Shown: in pieces, positions 1 to 8,274 of the stretch
Position numbering within the stretch: position 1 is the first letter of the stretch
How the letters are laid out: every line of letters begins with the position of its first letter
Origin: GCA-020352575 sp041635475
GTDB lineage: Bacteria > Actinomycetota > Acidimicrobiia > Spongiisociales > JAENVV01
Direction: 5' to 3'
Length of the DNA: 64,000 nucleotides
NCBI GenBank assembly: GCA_041635475.1
Contig: JBFKVA010000002.1
Span: forward strand, 39,417 to 103,416
Notes under the pieces: generated by a model
Told to the model about the DNA's origin: nothing
Seen by the model: the letters and a program-made list of their open reading frames with translations, nothing else
Database searches by the model: none
Position numbers and translations under genes: made by a program

Positions 1-2040
1 CAGATCCCCGACGCCGGATTGCCTCGCCCCGAACACGGTGCCCTGGCCCCTGAGCGCCAGGTCGACCTCCGCCAGTTCGAAGCCGTCGGTGGTCCTGGTC
101 ATGGCAGCGATGCGTTCGACGGCTTCGTCCGTGGTCGGATCGGCCACGAGCACGCAGGTGCCCGGGTGGAGTCCACGCCCGACGCGGCCGCGGAGCTGAT
201 GGAGTTGGCTGAGCCCGAACCGATCGGCGTTCTCGATCACCATCAACGTGGCGTTGGGTATGTCGATGCCGACCTCGATGACCGTGGTCGCCACCAGCAC
301 GTCGATCTCCCCGTCCCGCATGCTCTCCATGACACCCTGCTTCTCGTCAGGTCGGAGCGCGCCGTGGATGAGCCCGACCCGGAGGCCGGTCAACGTGGCC
401 GCCAGGCGTTCGTGCTCGGCCACCGCCGAGGCTGCTTCCACCTTCTCCGAGTCCTCCACGAGAGGGCACACGACGAAGACCTGGCGTCCGTCCCCCACCT
501 CCTGTCGGACCCTGTCCCACACTCGATCCTCGTCGGTGGGAGCGACGGACACGGTCTCGACGGGCGTCCGACCGGGCGGCATCTCATCGAGGAGCGAGAC
601 GTCGAGGTCGCCGTAGAGCGTCATCGACAGGGTCCGCGGGATCGGGGTGGCGGTCATGATGAGGAGGTCCGGCTCGACGTCGCCGGCCTTTTCCTTGAGA
701 CTGACCCTTTGGTGGACTCCGAACCGGTGCTGCTCGTCGACGACGGCCGCCGACAGGCCCGCGAAGTGGACGCCCTCGGAGATGAGGGCGTGGGTGCCGA
801 CGATGAGGTCGATGCTTCCCGACTGCACGAGGTCGAGCAGCTCGCTCCTGGAGAGATCGTGGCCGGTGTTCACCCGTGCCGTCGATCGGGTGAGGAGCGC
901 CACGGTGATTGCGCCCGCGGCGTCGCCGAACAGCGAGTCCATTCCGTGGCGGGGCCCGGTGCCCGGGGCCGGGTTCAGTCCGGCCCCCTCGAGGAGGTCC
1001 ACCACCGACAGGTAGTGCTGTGTGGCCAGGACCTCGGTGGGGGCCATGACCGCCGCCTGGCGTCCACACTCGACCGCCGCCAGGAGTGCGCCGACCGCCA
1101 CGACCGTCTTGCCCGAGCCGACCTCACCCTGGAGGAGCCGATGCATCGGGTGGGGCCGGGCCATGTCGGCGGCGATCTCGCCCATGACCCTTTGCTGGGC
1201 CCCGGTGAGTGGATACGGGAGTCCGGCCACGAACCGGTCGACGAGGTGACCATCGCCCCCATGGGCGAAACCGACCGCGTCGATCGATTTGCGCCACTTG
1301 GCAAGTGCCAGTGCGACCTCGATCCTGAAGAACTCGTCGAAGACGAGGCGGCGCCGGGCGTGGGTGACATCCTCGAGCGTGTCGGGGAAGTGGATGGTCG
1401 CGACGGCTTCGTCCCTACCGACGAGGGCGTGATCGGCGAGAATCGCCGCCGGGAGCGGGTCGGCGATTGGTCGCGATCTTCCGATGGCGTTGTGGACCGC
1501 CCGCCGGATGTGGCCCGGGCCGACGTCACCAACCGCGCCGTGGATGGGAACGATGCGCCCGGTGGTGAGCCCCTCGTTGGGCGAGGCCAGGACATCGGCG
1601 GCCGGTGACTTCATCTGCCGCTTCCCCCGGAACATCTCCACCTTCCCCGACAGGGCCACCTCTTGGCCCTCGGTGAGCTGCTGGGCCCTGAACGCCTGGT
1701 TGAACCAGGTGGCGGTGAGGATGCCACTCTCGTCGACGACCGTGACGTCCACGATCGTCAGGTTGCGGCGTGGACGGCGGGTCCGCACCGAGCCGACCGT
1801 CCCCACCACCGTCACCTCCACCCCCACCGGCGTGTCCCCGATCAGGATCTTGCGGGAACGATCGATGTAGCGCCGGGGGGCATGGAGGAGGAGGTCGGCC
1901 ACCGAGCCGATGCCGCCGGCGCGCATGGCGCGGCCGCGGGCGCCGGCCAGCCCCTTCACGGACTCGATCCCGACGGTCGCGAGGTAGGCGAGGCTCCGAG
2001 CGGTCGTCATCGGGGACATGGTGCCAGACGGCGCCGACAT
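1..2040 (-). CDS. recG: ATP-dependent DNA helicase RecG (3' end cut by window edge)
   Basis: RecG remodels stalled replication forks and Holliday junctions in the cytoplasm. The minus strand reads open for 680 codons to the left edge. An N-terminal OB/wedge domain carries APRRYIDRS and a segment with WFNQ. The helicase core has Walker A in MHRLLQGEVGSGKT and the RecG-type DEQHRFGV box. The last visible residues are GFELAEVDLALRGQGTVFG and RQSG, typical of the family C terminus, so I estimate only about 40-50 residues are missing. ATG 2040 is taken as the start; in-frame ATGs at 2019 and 2010 are possible and none has a clear ribosome binding site. It follows the upstream gene by 10 bases and is probably co-transcribed with it. 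Confidence 0.95.
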   Translation of the reverse strand, partial: MSAPSGTMSPMTTARSLAYLATVGIESVKGLAGARGRAMRAGGIGSVADLLLHAPRRYIDRSRKILIGDTPVGVEVTVVGTVGSVRTRRPRRNLTIVDVTVVDESGILTATWFNQAFRAQQLTEGQEVALSGKVEMFRGKRQMKSPAADVLASPNEGLTTGRIVPIHGAVGDVGPGHIRRAVHNAIGRSRPIADPLPAAILADHALVGRDEAVATIHFPDTLEDVTHARRRLVFDEFFRIEVALALAKWRKSIDAVGFAHGGDGHLVDRFVAGLPYPLTGAQQRVMGEIAADMARPHPMHRLLQGEVGSGKTVVAVGALLAAVECGRQAAVMAPTEVLATQHYLSVVDLLEGAGLNPAPGTGPRHGMDSLFGDAAGAITVALLTRSTARVNTGHDLSRSELLDLVQSGSIDLIVGTHALISEGVHFAGLSAAVVDEQHRFGVHQRVSLKEKAGDVEPDLLIMTATPIPRTLSMTLYGDLDVSLLDEMPPGRTPVETVSVAPTDEDRVWDRVRQEVGDGRQVFVVCPLVEDSEKVEAASAVAEHERLAATLTGLRVGLIHGALRPDEKQGVMESMRDGEIDVLVATTVIEVGIDIPNATLMVIENADRFGLSQLHQLRGRVGRGLHPGTCVLVADPTTDEAVERIAAMTRTTDGFELAEVDLALRGQGTVFGARQSGVGDL

Positions 2041-2050
2041 CGCCGGGCGG

Positions 2051-3223
2051 TCACGTGACGCCGGGCTCGACCCACGTCGTGTCATCCGGCCCGTCGTTGA
2101 TCTCGAGACCGAGGTCGACGAGCGCGTCACGGAGGCGATCCGCGGCGTCGTAGGACCCGCTCGCGCGCAGCGACGCCCGCGTCTCGAGGATGAGATCCAC
2201 GAACGGCGCCACGACCTCACGGCGAGGCCTGAGGCCCCGCCGGAGCGGCGCGAGGAGCTCGACGATGGCCGATCGCAATGCCGAACCGGCGTGGCCCCGG
2301 GTGGCGGCGTCCAGCTCCAGGAGTGCCGCCACCACTCCTTCGGCGTCACCGGCGGCCAGCGACAAGCGGAGGTCCTTGGAGGTCTCGGCCTCGGCGGGCG
2401 CGGGGACCTCGGCCACCGCCCCTGCCCCGAGCCCGTGGGCCAGTTCGTCGAGCCCGATCACCGCCCCGGACTCCACCCGCACCTCGCCGTCGCCCAGACC
2501 GGCCCCGCGGGGACCGATGACCGAGACGCCTCCCAGGCCCGTCACCGTCGCTGTCCGTGTCCCGAAGTCGAGCGTCACCGCCGTGTGTTCGTCGATGCCC
2601 AGGATCCCGTGGTCGAGCACCCGGGCCATCACTGCCAGGCGGCGCAGCCCCACGTAGCAGCGACTCGTGTCGTGGGTCCCTCCTTCGGCGTTGTTCCAGT
2701 GGGGAACGATCGCCATCGGCAGGCCCAATCGGTCGGTGATCCCGAGGCCGGGGTGCCAGTGCGGAGGATCGCCCACCTTGTAGATCTGGTAGACGGGCAT
2801 GGCCCGGGTGCCCACCGCCAGCGACGCAGCAGACGCGAAGCAGGCCGAGCCGCCGTCGAGGATCACCTCGGCAACCGCATCCGCGAACCCGGTCCCCGCC
2901 CACACCCGGAGCGCATGGGTGGGCGAGCCGGGCCCGGCGAAGAGGTAGCGGGCACGACGGACGGCTGCCACGGCCCGCTCAACGGCGAGAGGATCCTCCT
3001 CGGTCGACCGCAGCGTCGCCACCTCGCCCCGAAGGCCCAGGCTCACGTCGAAGAACTCCTCGATCCTGGCGGTGAGGTCGTCGGCGTTCTCCTGGAAGCC
3101 GTAGGGGGAATCGACGATCGTCACCGACACCGCCCCGGCGGCCGCCGCCGCCTGGCGATGGGTTGCCACCAGCCCGGGAGCCAACTCTCCCGAGCCCATG
3201 AGGACAAGTCGGCCTTCGGTCAT
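2051..3223 (-). CDS. S51/cyanophycinase-like domain fused to a CysS-type C-terminal domain
   Basis: A 390-residue protein in two parts. Residues 1 to about 300 resemble the peptidase S51/cyanophycinase fold: LVLMGSGELAPG at the start, a GPGSPTHAL turn and a GGSACFASAASLAVG nucleophile-elbow-like segment. The last 50 or so residues, around RASLRASGSYDAADRLRD and ending in DTTWV, look like the C-terminal domain of cysteinyl-tRNA synthetase. Family knowledge suggests a hydrolase or glutamine-amidotransferase-like fold, but the substrate is unknown and I assign no reaction. ATG 3223 is preferred over longer frames because GAGG precedes it by 7 bases and a promoter -10 lies at 3260-3255. It heads a unit with recG. 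Confidence 0.7.
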   Translation of the reverse strand: MTEGRLVLMGSGELAPGLVATHRQAAAAAGAVSVTIVDSPYGFQENADDLTARIEEFFDVSLGLRGEVATLRSTEEDPLAVERAVAAVRRARYLFAGPGSPTHALRVWAGTGFADAVAEVILDGGSACFASAASLAVGTRAMPVYQIYKVGDPPHWHPGLGITDRLGLPMAIVPHWNNAEGGTHDTSRCYVGLRRLAVMARVLDHGILGIDEHTAVTLDFGTRTATVTGLGGVSVIGPRGAGLGDGEVRVESGAVIGLDELAHGLGAGAVAEVPAPAEAETSKDLRLSLAAGDAEGVVAALLELDAATRGHAGSALRSAIVELLAPLRRGLRPRREVVAPFVDLILETRASLRASGSYDAADRLRDALVDLGLEINDGPDDTTWVEPGVT

Positions 3224-3254
3224 CGGTACGCCTCGGGTGGGCAGCGGATGGACG

Positions 3255-3260
3255 ACGCTA
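3255..3260 (-). promoter_or_regulatory. Promoter -10 (TAGCGT) of the S51-like/recG unit
   Basis: TAGCGT on the minus strand lies about 31 bases before ATG 3223 and leaves a short leader with a GAGG ribosome binding site. It matches the TANNNT box seen before most unit-leading genes here. No convincing -35 is visible. Confidence 0.45.
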
Positions 3261-3342
3261 GCGTTCCGGGCCCACAAGCCGGTGGGCGGTGTCGGCCCGA
3301 GGTGGCGGCGCGTCCTGGTTCTGCTTGCGGCCATGTCCGGCT

Positions 3343-3348
3343 ATCCTT
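3343..3348 (+). promoter_or_regulatory. Promoter -10 (TATCCT) of rpmB
   Basis: TATCCT, with a weak TTCTGC -35 spaced 17 bases upstream, precedes rpmB and leaves a leader of about 15 bases containing AGGAG. It is divergent from the promoter at 3260-3255. Confidence 0.5.
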
Positions 3349-3369
3349 CCCCGGTCCCCAGGAGTCCCA

Positions 3370-3558
3370 ATGTCCAATCGTTGCGAGATCTGCAACAAGG
3401 AACCCTCCTTCGGCAAGCAGGTGACGTTCTCTCACAAGCGCTCGAGCCGTCGGTGGAACCCGAACATCCAGAAGATCAGGGTCCGTCACGGGTCCAACAC
3501 GCGCCGGATTCGCGCCTGCACGTCGTGCATCAGGGCCGGCAAGGTCGAGAAGGCCTGA
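3370..3558 (+). CDS. rpmB: 50S ribosomal protein L28
   Basis: A 62-residue L28 protein of the large ribosomal subunit. It begins MSNRCEICNKEPSFGKQVTF and ends CTSCIRAGKVEKA. The two CxxC pairs (CEIC and CTSC) mark the zinc-binding (C+) paralogue rather than the zinc-free one made by many actinobacteria under zinc limitation. AGGAG stands four bases before ATG 3370. The in-frame upstream extension lies across the promoter and is rejected. A cold-shock-like gene starts two bases after its stop. Confidence 0.95.
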   Translation: MSNRCEICNKEPSFGKQVTFSHKRSSRRWNPNIQKIRVRHGSNTRRIRACTSCIRAGKVEKA

Positions 3559-3560
3559 GC

Positions 3561-3764
3561 GTGCAGGGCGTCGTCAAGGTCTTCGATCCGGTCACCGGGA
3601 CCGGGATCGTGGTCAGGGACGACGACCGCACCGAGGTGTACCTTCGAACCGATTCCCTCGAGGGATCGGTGTTCCGCTCGCTGCGCCAGGGCCAACGCAT
3701 CCTCTTCGACATCACCGATGATGCCGGCACCTCCTACGCCGCGCGCGTGCGTCTCACCCCCTGA
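3561..3764 (+). CDS. Cold-shock-domain-like OB-fold protein
   Basis: A 67-residue protein starting with GTG two bases after the rpmB stop, so probably translated from the same message. The pattern GVVKVFDPVTGTGIVV, then FRSLRQGQRILFDI and a final AARVRL, follows the beta-strand order of cold-shock/S1-like OB folds. The usual aromatic RNP1 residues are weak, so it is a diverged member; nucleic-acid binding is inferred from the fold only. A longer upstream frame overlapping rpmB is not needed and is rejected. Confidence 0.6.
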   Translation: MQGVVKVFDPVTGTGIVVRDDDRTEVYLRTDSLEGSVFRSLRQGQRILFDITDDAGTSYAARVRLTP

Positions 3765-3817
3765 ACGGTCTTCCGACGAGCACCCGGCGTTGCCCACCAC
3801 CCGGCCGACCCGGCGGC

Positions 3818-3823
3818 TAGTGT
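3818..3823 (+). promoter_or_regulatory. Leaderless promoter -10 (TAGTGT)
   Basis: TAGTGT ends six bases before ATG 3830, which places the transcription start at or next to the start codon. No Shine-Dalgarno sequence is present. Confidence 0.5.
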
Positions 3824-3829
3824 GATCGC

Positions 3830-4063
3830 ATGGTCAACGCCTACATCCTCATCCAGACCGAGGTCGGAAGAGCAGCCACCGTGGCCGAAGCGGTCCGGGA
3901 GATCACCGGCATCCAGCAGGTCGACGACGTGACCGGACCGTACGACGTCATCGTGCGGGCCGGTGCGGAATCGGTCGACGAGCTGGGACGGATGGTCGTG
4001 GCCCAGGTGCAGGCGATTCCGGGCATCACCCGGACGCTCACCTGCCCGGTCGTGAACCTGTAG
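3830..4063 (+). CDS. Stand-alone Lrp/AsnC ligand-binding (RAM) domain protein
   Basis: A 77-residue protein consisting only of the alpha/beta ligand-binding domain of Lrp/AsnC regulators, with MVNAYILIQTEVGRA at the N terminus and GPYDVIVRAGAESVDELG in the centre. It lacks the helix-turn-helix, so it cannot bind DNA alone; such stand-alone domains are thought to bind small molecules or pair with full-length Lrp proteins. The start is supported by a TANNNT box six bases upstream. It ends seven bases from the convergent ddl. Confidence 0.85.
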   Translation: MVNAYILIQTEVGRAATVAEAVREITGIQQVDDVTGPYDVIVRAGAESVDELGRMVVAQVQAIPGITRTLTCPVVNL

Positions 4064-4069
4064 CCACGG

Positions 4070-5161
4070 CTAGCCCAGCTTGGCGGCGATGCTTCCCGCA
4101 TCCCGCAAGGCCGCCCCGTCGGCCCCGGCCACGGTGTACCCGGGTCCCCCGGACGACTCGGCTTCCTCCAGCATCCCGGTGAAGAGCTCGAGGGGCGTCA
4201 CCCCGGCTTCCTTCCACAGGTACGTGGAGAAACTGCCCGGTGGGTTGTTGAGTTCGTTCACGAGGATCTCCCCGTCGACAGCCAGGAAGTCGAGCCGGGC
4301 CACGCCTCGCACCCCCGCCACCCGGGCGACGGCCGAGGCCAGCTCGCGGACGCGTGCGGCCTCGCCCTCGGTGATGCGCGCCGGTAGCTCCCGACGGGAA
4401 CCCTCCAACCCACCGCCGGAGAGGTACTTCTCCTTGTACCCGTAGAACCCGGCCTTGAGGGGACGCTCGATGGGTGACAGCTGGAGCGCGGGCCAGGTCC
4501 TCACCGAGATGTTGAGGTCCTCGGCTTCGTCCGCGAACGGCTCGAGGACGCCGCCCAGCACCAGGTGGGGGCTCGAGCGCAGCAGGGCGAGCGCGGTGGC
4601 GTGGTCGTCGACGACCTCGATCCCGATGGAGGATCCCCCGAACCGGGGCTTGACGATGAACGGTCCTGCGAACGGGGGGGCGACCCCGGCGTCGAGCGGA
4701 ACCCGCGGCAACGCCGGGAGGTCCGCCGCGGCCATGACCGCGCCGAACGCCAGCTTGTCCATGGCCAGGGACTGGTTGGCGAGGGTGGGTCCCGTACCCC
4801 GGATCCCGGCGATGTCCAGCAGCCCCTGGAGCGTCCCGTCCTCCCCCGGGCGCCCGTGGCAGGCGTTGAGAACGACCTCGACGCCGAGGGGCCTGCCCCT
4901 GCCCAGCTTGGACGGTGCCACGAACCCCACGCCCGGCACGGCCTCGAACGAAACCTCCCGGGCGCTCCTGGGCACCCCGTCGGCGAAGTCCCGTCCCTCC
5001 AGGCCTGGTTCCACCTGGAACCACTCGCCCGTCTTGGTCCAGTAGAAGGCGCCGACCTCCCTCCCCGCCTCCGCCAGGGTACGGGCAGCCATGAGGCCGG
5101 TGAGGATCGAGATGTCGTGTTCGGGGCTCGGCCCCCCGAAGACAACGGCATGGCGCGGCAT
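4070..5161 (-). CDS. ddl: D-alanine--D-alanine ligase
   Basis: A 363-residue ATP-grasp enzyme that joins two D-alanines for peptidoglycan precursors in the cytoplasm. The N terminus has GGPSPEHDIS, a variant of the usual GGxSxEHxxS. Then come HGRPGEDGTLQGLLD, the ATP-grasp lid segment PFIVKPRFGGSSIG and the metal-binding VNELNNPPG, with the expected Glu and Asn. The serine loop is slightly atypical, so another D-amino/hydroxy acid specificity is possible. It lies 50 bases downstream of a MurF-like gene, the next step of the pathway, but also has its own TACCCT box seven bases before ATG 5161. Confidence 0.85.
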   Translation of the reverse strand: MPRHAVVFGGPSPEHDISILTGLMAARTLAEAGREVGAFYWTKTGEWFQVEPGLEGRDFADGVPRSAREVSFEAVPGVGFVAPSKLGRGRPLGVEVVLNACHGRPGEDGTLQGLLDIAGIRGTGPTLANQSLAMDKLAFGAVMAAADLPALPRVPLDAGVAPPFAGPFIVKPRFGGSSIGIEVVDDHATALALLRSSPHLVLGGVLEPFADEAEDLNISVRTWPALQLSPIERPLKAGFYGYKEKYLSGGGLEGSRRELPARITEGEAARVRELASAVARVAGVRGVARLDFLAVDGEILVNELNNPPGSFSTYLWKEAGVTPLELFTGMLEEAESSGGPGYTVAGADGAALRDAGSIAAKLG

Positions 5162-5168
5162 GACCGAG

Positions 5169-5174
5169 AGGGTA
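5169..5174 (-). promoter_or_regulatory. Leaderless promoter -10 (TACCCT) of ddl
   Basis: TACCCT on the minus strand, seven bases before ATG 5161, suggests ddl can be transcribed separately from the upstream Mur-ligase gene. Confidence 0.45.
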
Positions 5175-5211
5175 GTGAGGGCCCGGCGGGAGCCGGCGTC
5201 AGGCGCGGCGC

Positions 5212-6726
5212 CTACGGATAGTGGACGGGCAGGTCGTTCTCGTAGAGCACCGCGTCACCCGGCCCCAGGTTCGCCCGGACCCACGCCACCGCGGTCTCCC
5301 GGTCCGGCACCGTCTGCACCCGGGCCGAGCGTTCGGAGGCCCCGGCCAGGAGGGCCCTGCGGTTCGAGCGCTTCACGATGAGCAGATCGTCGGCCACCTG
5401 GGCGGCCTGGGATGCGAACGCCCGGTTGGACGCCTCCTGCTGTCGCCCCAGCTCGACCATGCCGGGGGTGACGACCGCCTTGCGGCCCGCGTCGAGGTGG
5501 GCCAGCGTCTCCAGGGCGGCGGCCGCACCCGCCGGGTTGGAGTTGAAGGTGTCATCGATGATCCAGAACCCGGCGTTGCCCTTGACGACGGTCTGGCGGT
5601 GCTGGGGGGCTTCAACCGCGGCTACGGCGGCCGCCATCGCCTCCCGGGGCACGCCTGCCGCCACCCCGATGCCGATCGCCACCGCGACGTTGGTGGCGAA
5701 CGCGTCCCTGGGAGCGGCCCCGACGGTCTCCCCACCCACGTCGATCCCCCAGGTGTCCCCCAGGTCGCGCACGACGACGTCGAACCCGTCACCGGTGCCA
5801 CAGCGGATGACCGTCTTCCCCCCGAGCTCGAGGCTGTCTGCCAGTTCGGAGAGTCGGTCATCGTCGCAGTTGAGGACGACGACGCTCGCATGCTGGGCGA
5901 TCTCGGCCTTGGCCGCCAGGGTGACGTCGAGGGACCCGAAGCGCTCGAGGTGGACGGGGCCGATGGCGGTGATCGCTGCGATCTCCGGGGGGATCCACGA
6001 GCACATGTCGGCGATCTCCCCCGGCCCGTACGTCCCCATCTCGGCAACGAACCACCTCGTCCCGGGGGCGAGGTGCTCATTGATCGCACGGGACAGGCCC
6101 ATGGCGTTGTTGAACGATGCAGGGCTGGCCAGGACCGGCCCATCCTGGGCCAGTACCTGCCTGGCGTACTCCTTGACGGTGGTCTTGCCGTACGACCCGG
6201 TGATCGCCACCACCCGTGGTCCCACGGTCCGGAGCCTGTCCGCGGCCCGGGAGATCCACGCCCGCTGGAGGCGGCGCTCCACCGGCTGGAGGAGCCACAG
6301 GGCGCCATCGACAACGAGCGGGGCGAGGACGAGGGCCGTCGTGGTCGCTGCGCCCGGCCGGTCGAGTGCTGCCGCGGTGCCGAGGACGATGCCGGCGGCG
6401 ACCACCACCGCCCCGCCCGCCACCCGGCGTAGACGCGGGGTCCAGGCCAGCCCCGAACCGGGGAGGCCGATCGGCCACACGACGCAGACCAACGCGGCCG
6501 TGACGGCCGCCAACCACGCCGAGGGCGCCCCCAACCAGGATCCCGCCGCGGCCACCACGAGCACCCCGCTCAACGTCGAGTTGATCGGGCCGGCGTGGGC
6601 CCACCGCCAAGCAAACCGAACCGCGGAGCCGGCGATGTAGTGCTCCCGCTGGGCCACGACGAGCCACCGCATCCCGACGGGAACGAGGGCCACCAGCGGA
6701 GCCACCTGAAGGACCCACTCGGTCAC
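5212..6726 (-). CDS. Membrane-anchored MurF-like Mur ligase
   Basis: A 504-residue protein. Residues 1 to about 150 contain four or five hydrophobic segments, for example near residues 4-24, 50-90, 104-124 and 129-148. The rest is a Mur ligase: ITGSYGKTTVKE (P-loop), NNAMGLSRAINEHL, FVAEMGTYGPGEIAD and AITAIGPVHLERFGS followed by AKAEI, closest to MurF. MurF adds D-Ala-D-Ala to the UDP-muramyl tripeptide, which fits the ddl downstream, but MurF is normally soluble and this has no usual N-terminal substrate domain, so the role may be specialised. GTG 6726 overlaps the upstream stop as GTGA, pointing to translational coupling. Confidence 0.75.
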   Translation of the reverse strand: MTEWVLQVAPLVALVPVGMRWLVVAQREHYIAGSAVRFAWRWAHAGPINSTLSGVLVVAAAGSWLGAPSAWLAAVTAALVCVVWPIGLPGSGLAWTPRLRRVAGGAVVVAAGIVLGTAAALDRPGAATTTALVLAPLVVDGALWLLQPVERRLQRAWISRAADRLRTVGPRVVAITGSYGKTTVKEYARQVLAQDGPVLASPASFNNAMGLSRAINEHLAPGTRWFVAEMGTYGPGEIADMCSWIPPEIAAITAIGPVHLERFGSLDVTLAAKAEIAQHASVVVLNCDDDRLSELADSLELGGKTVIRCGTGDGFDVVVRDLGDTWGIDVGGETVGAAPRDAFATNVAVAIGIGVAAGVPREAMAAAVAAVEAPQHRQTVVKGNAGFWIIDDTFNSNPAGAAAALETLAHLDAGRKAVVTPGMVELGRQQEASNRAFASQAAQVADDLLIVKRSNRRALLAGASERSARVQTVPDRETAVAWVRANLGPGDAVLYENDLPVHYP

Positions 6727-7451
6727 GGGAGGGCCTCCAGGTCCTCCACGGCGGCGCGAATGAGGTCGGGACGGACGAGGTGAATGTCGTGCCCGACCCC
6801 CGGTTCGATGTGGGCGGTCGAGGCGACCGTGAGCAGCTTGCGTGCCTCCTCGACGATCCACGCCCCGGCCGCGGTGTCGTCGCGCCCCCAGACGAACCGA
6901 ACCGGGGCGCGCAACGCGGCGAGTTCGCCCTCGTACGTCTCGCCCACGGCCCGGACGAGCACGCCGCGCATCACGCCCGACGCGGCCCGATAGTCGGCGG
7001 AACCGTGTCGCCGACGCGCCCGCTCCAGCCGCTCGTCGCCAACGAGTCCGAACCGATGGGTCCATCGCAGGACCCGGTAGGCCGGGGCCGGTCGGACGGC
7101 CGGCGCCCGCCGCAGGAGTGGGACACCGGCGAGCACGAGACCCTTGACCGGGTGGTCCGCTGCCAGGCAGACGGCCACCCGTCCACCGAACGAATGCCCG
7201 AGGACCACCGGCGGATCGGTGAACGAATCGAGCACGGGGGCCACCGCCGCGGCGTACTCCCTGGCACCCCACGCGTGGGGCGGCGGCGGCGAGGCGCCGA
7301 AGCCGGGGAGGTCGATCGCGATCGCGTCGATCCCGTCCAACACGGCCGCGAAGTCGGTGCGATCACGGCCCCAGCCGTGGAGGGCGAGCACTCGTGGGCT
7401 CGCTCCTCGGACGTCTCCGAAGAGCTGGTCGGTGAGGGCCTTCAGCGCCAC
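6723..7451 (-). CDS. Alpha/beta hydrolase
   Basis: A 242-residue cytoplasmic alpha/beta-hydrolase with LALHGWGRDRTDF (oxyanion region), nucleophile elbow GHSFGGR, acid residue in FVWGRDDTA and the histidine in EPGVGHDIH, so the catalytic triad is complete. The substrate cannot be read from sequence. GTG 7451 starts three bases after the fabI stop and its own stop overlaps the GTG of the MurF-like gene. It is therefore the middle gene of a fabI - hydrolase - Mur ligase operon. Confidence 0.8.
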   Translation of the reverse strand: MALKALTDQLFGDVRGASPRVLALHGWGRDRTDFAAVLDGIDAIAIDLPGFGASPPPPHAWGAREYAAAVAPVLDSFTDPPVVLGHSFGGRVAVCLAADHPVKGLVLAGVPLLRRAPAVRPAPAYRVLRWTHRFGLVGDERLERARRRHGSADYRAASGVMRGVLVRAVGETYEGELAALRAPVRFVWGRDDTAAGAWIVEEARKLLTVASTAHIEPGVGHDIHLVRPDLIRAAVEDLEALP

Positions 7452-7454
7452 GTA

Positions 7455-8237
7455 TCAGCCGGGGATCCCGGCGGCGAGGGCGTGGAAACCACCGTCGACG
7501 TGGACGACCTCGCCGGTGGTCATGGGAGCCCAGTCACTCAGGAGGATGGCCACCATCCGGGCCACGGGCTCCGGGTTGGTCTGGTCCCAGGGGAGCGGCG
7601 CCCTGTCCGCCCACACGCCCTCGAACACCTCGAAGCCGGGAATCGACTTGGCGGCCATGGTCTTGAGCGGTCCCGCCGAGACGGCGTTGACCCGAATGCC
7701 CTTGGGTCCGAGGTACCCGGCGAGGTAGCGCGTCGTCGCCTGCAGGGCCGCCTTGGCGACGCCCATCCAGTCGTACCCCGGCCAGGCCTGGGAGTTGTCG
7801 AAGTCGAGGGTCACGAGCGCCCCTCCCCCGGCCTTTTCCATGAGGGGAAGGAGACCCATGGCGAGGGTCTTGTAGGAGAAGGCCGAGACGCCGAACGTGG
7901 TGGAGGCGCTCTCGGCGGTCGTGTGGAGGAAGTTCCCGCCGAGGGCATCGGCGGGCGCGAAGCCGATCGAGTGCAGGCCACCGTCGACCCCACCCCACCT
8001 GCGGTCGAGTTCCGAGGCGAGGTCGGCCATGTGGGCGTCGTTCATGATGTCGAGTTCGAACACATCGGGAGGACTGGGAAGCCGGTGGGCGGTGCGTTCA
8101 GTGATCCGCAGACCGCGACCGAACCCGGTGAGAACGAGGTCGGCTCCCTGCTCCTGGGCGATGCGGGCCGAGTGAAAGGCGATTGAGTCGGGGTTGAGGA
8201 CCCCGGTGATGACGAGGCGCTTGCCTTTCAGGAACAC
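7455..8237 (-). CDS. fabI: Enoyl-[acyl-carrier-protein] reductase, InhA-like
   Basis: A 260-residue NADH-dependent enoyl-ACP reductase for the last step of each fatty-acid elongation cycle. It resembles mycobacterial InhA more than enterobacterial FabI: ITGVLNPDSIAFHSARIAQE, then LVLTGF, LHSIGFAP and the catalytic segment LDFDNSQAWPGYDWMGVAK with Tyr-x6-Lys near residues 157-164, where InhA has Tyr158 and Lys165. The C terminus has LLSDWAPMTTGEVVHVDGG. GTG 8237 is chosen because AGGAGG precedes it by six bases. It is first in an operon with a hydrolase and the MurF-like gene. Confidence 0.93.
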   Translation of the reverse strand: MFLKGKRLVITGVLNPDSIAFHSARIAQEQGADLVLTGFGRGLRITERTAHRLPSPPDVFELDIMNDAHMADLASELDRRWGGVDGGLHSIGFAPADALGGNFLHTTAESASTTFGVSAFSYKTLAMGLLPLMEKAGGGALVTLDFDNSQAWPGYDWMGVAKAALQATTRYLAGYLGPKGIRVNAVSAGPLKTMAAKSIPGFEVFEGVWADRAPLPWDQTNPEPVARMVAILLSDWAPMTTGEVVHVDGGFHALAAGIPG

Positions 8238-8263
8238 GACATCCCTCCTTTGCTGAGGGGACC

Positions 8264-8269
8264 ACTGTA
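8264..8269 (-). promoter_or_regulatory. Promoter -10 (TACAGT) of fabI
   Basis: TACAGT on the minus strand lies 26 bases before GTG 8237 and gives a leader of about 20 bases with AGGAGG. The hairpin at 8275-8303 sits immediately upstream, across the -35 position. Confidence 0.45.
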
Positions 8270-8274
8270 GGGCA

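Noticed and set aside
19..1608. A 529-codon open frame on the plus strand
   Set aside because: It is antisense to recG, whose minus-strand translation shows Walker A, DEQH and the family C terminus; long spurious frames are common at this GC content.
2050..2059. Palindrome GTCACGTGAC as an operator
   Set aside because: It lies at the stop codon of the S51-like gene with no promoter nearby; a single 10-base palindrome is not strong evidence.
2018..3424. A 468-codon plus-strand frame
   Set aside because: Antisense to the S51-like/CysS-tail gene and overlapping the divergent promoters of that gene and rpmB; composition is low-complexity Arg/Gly/His.
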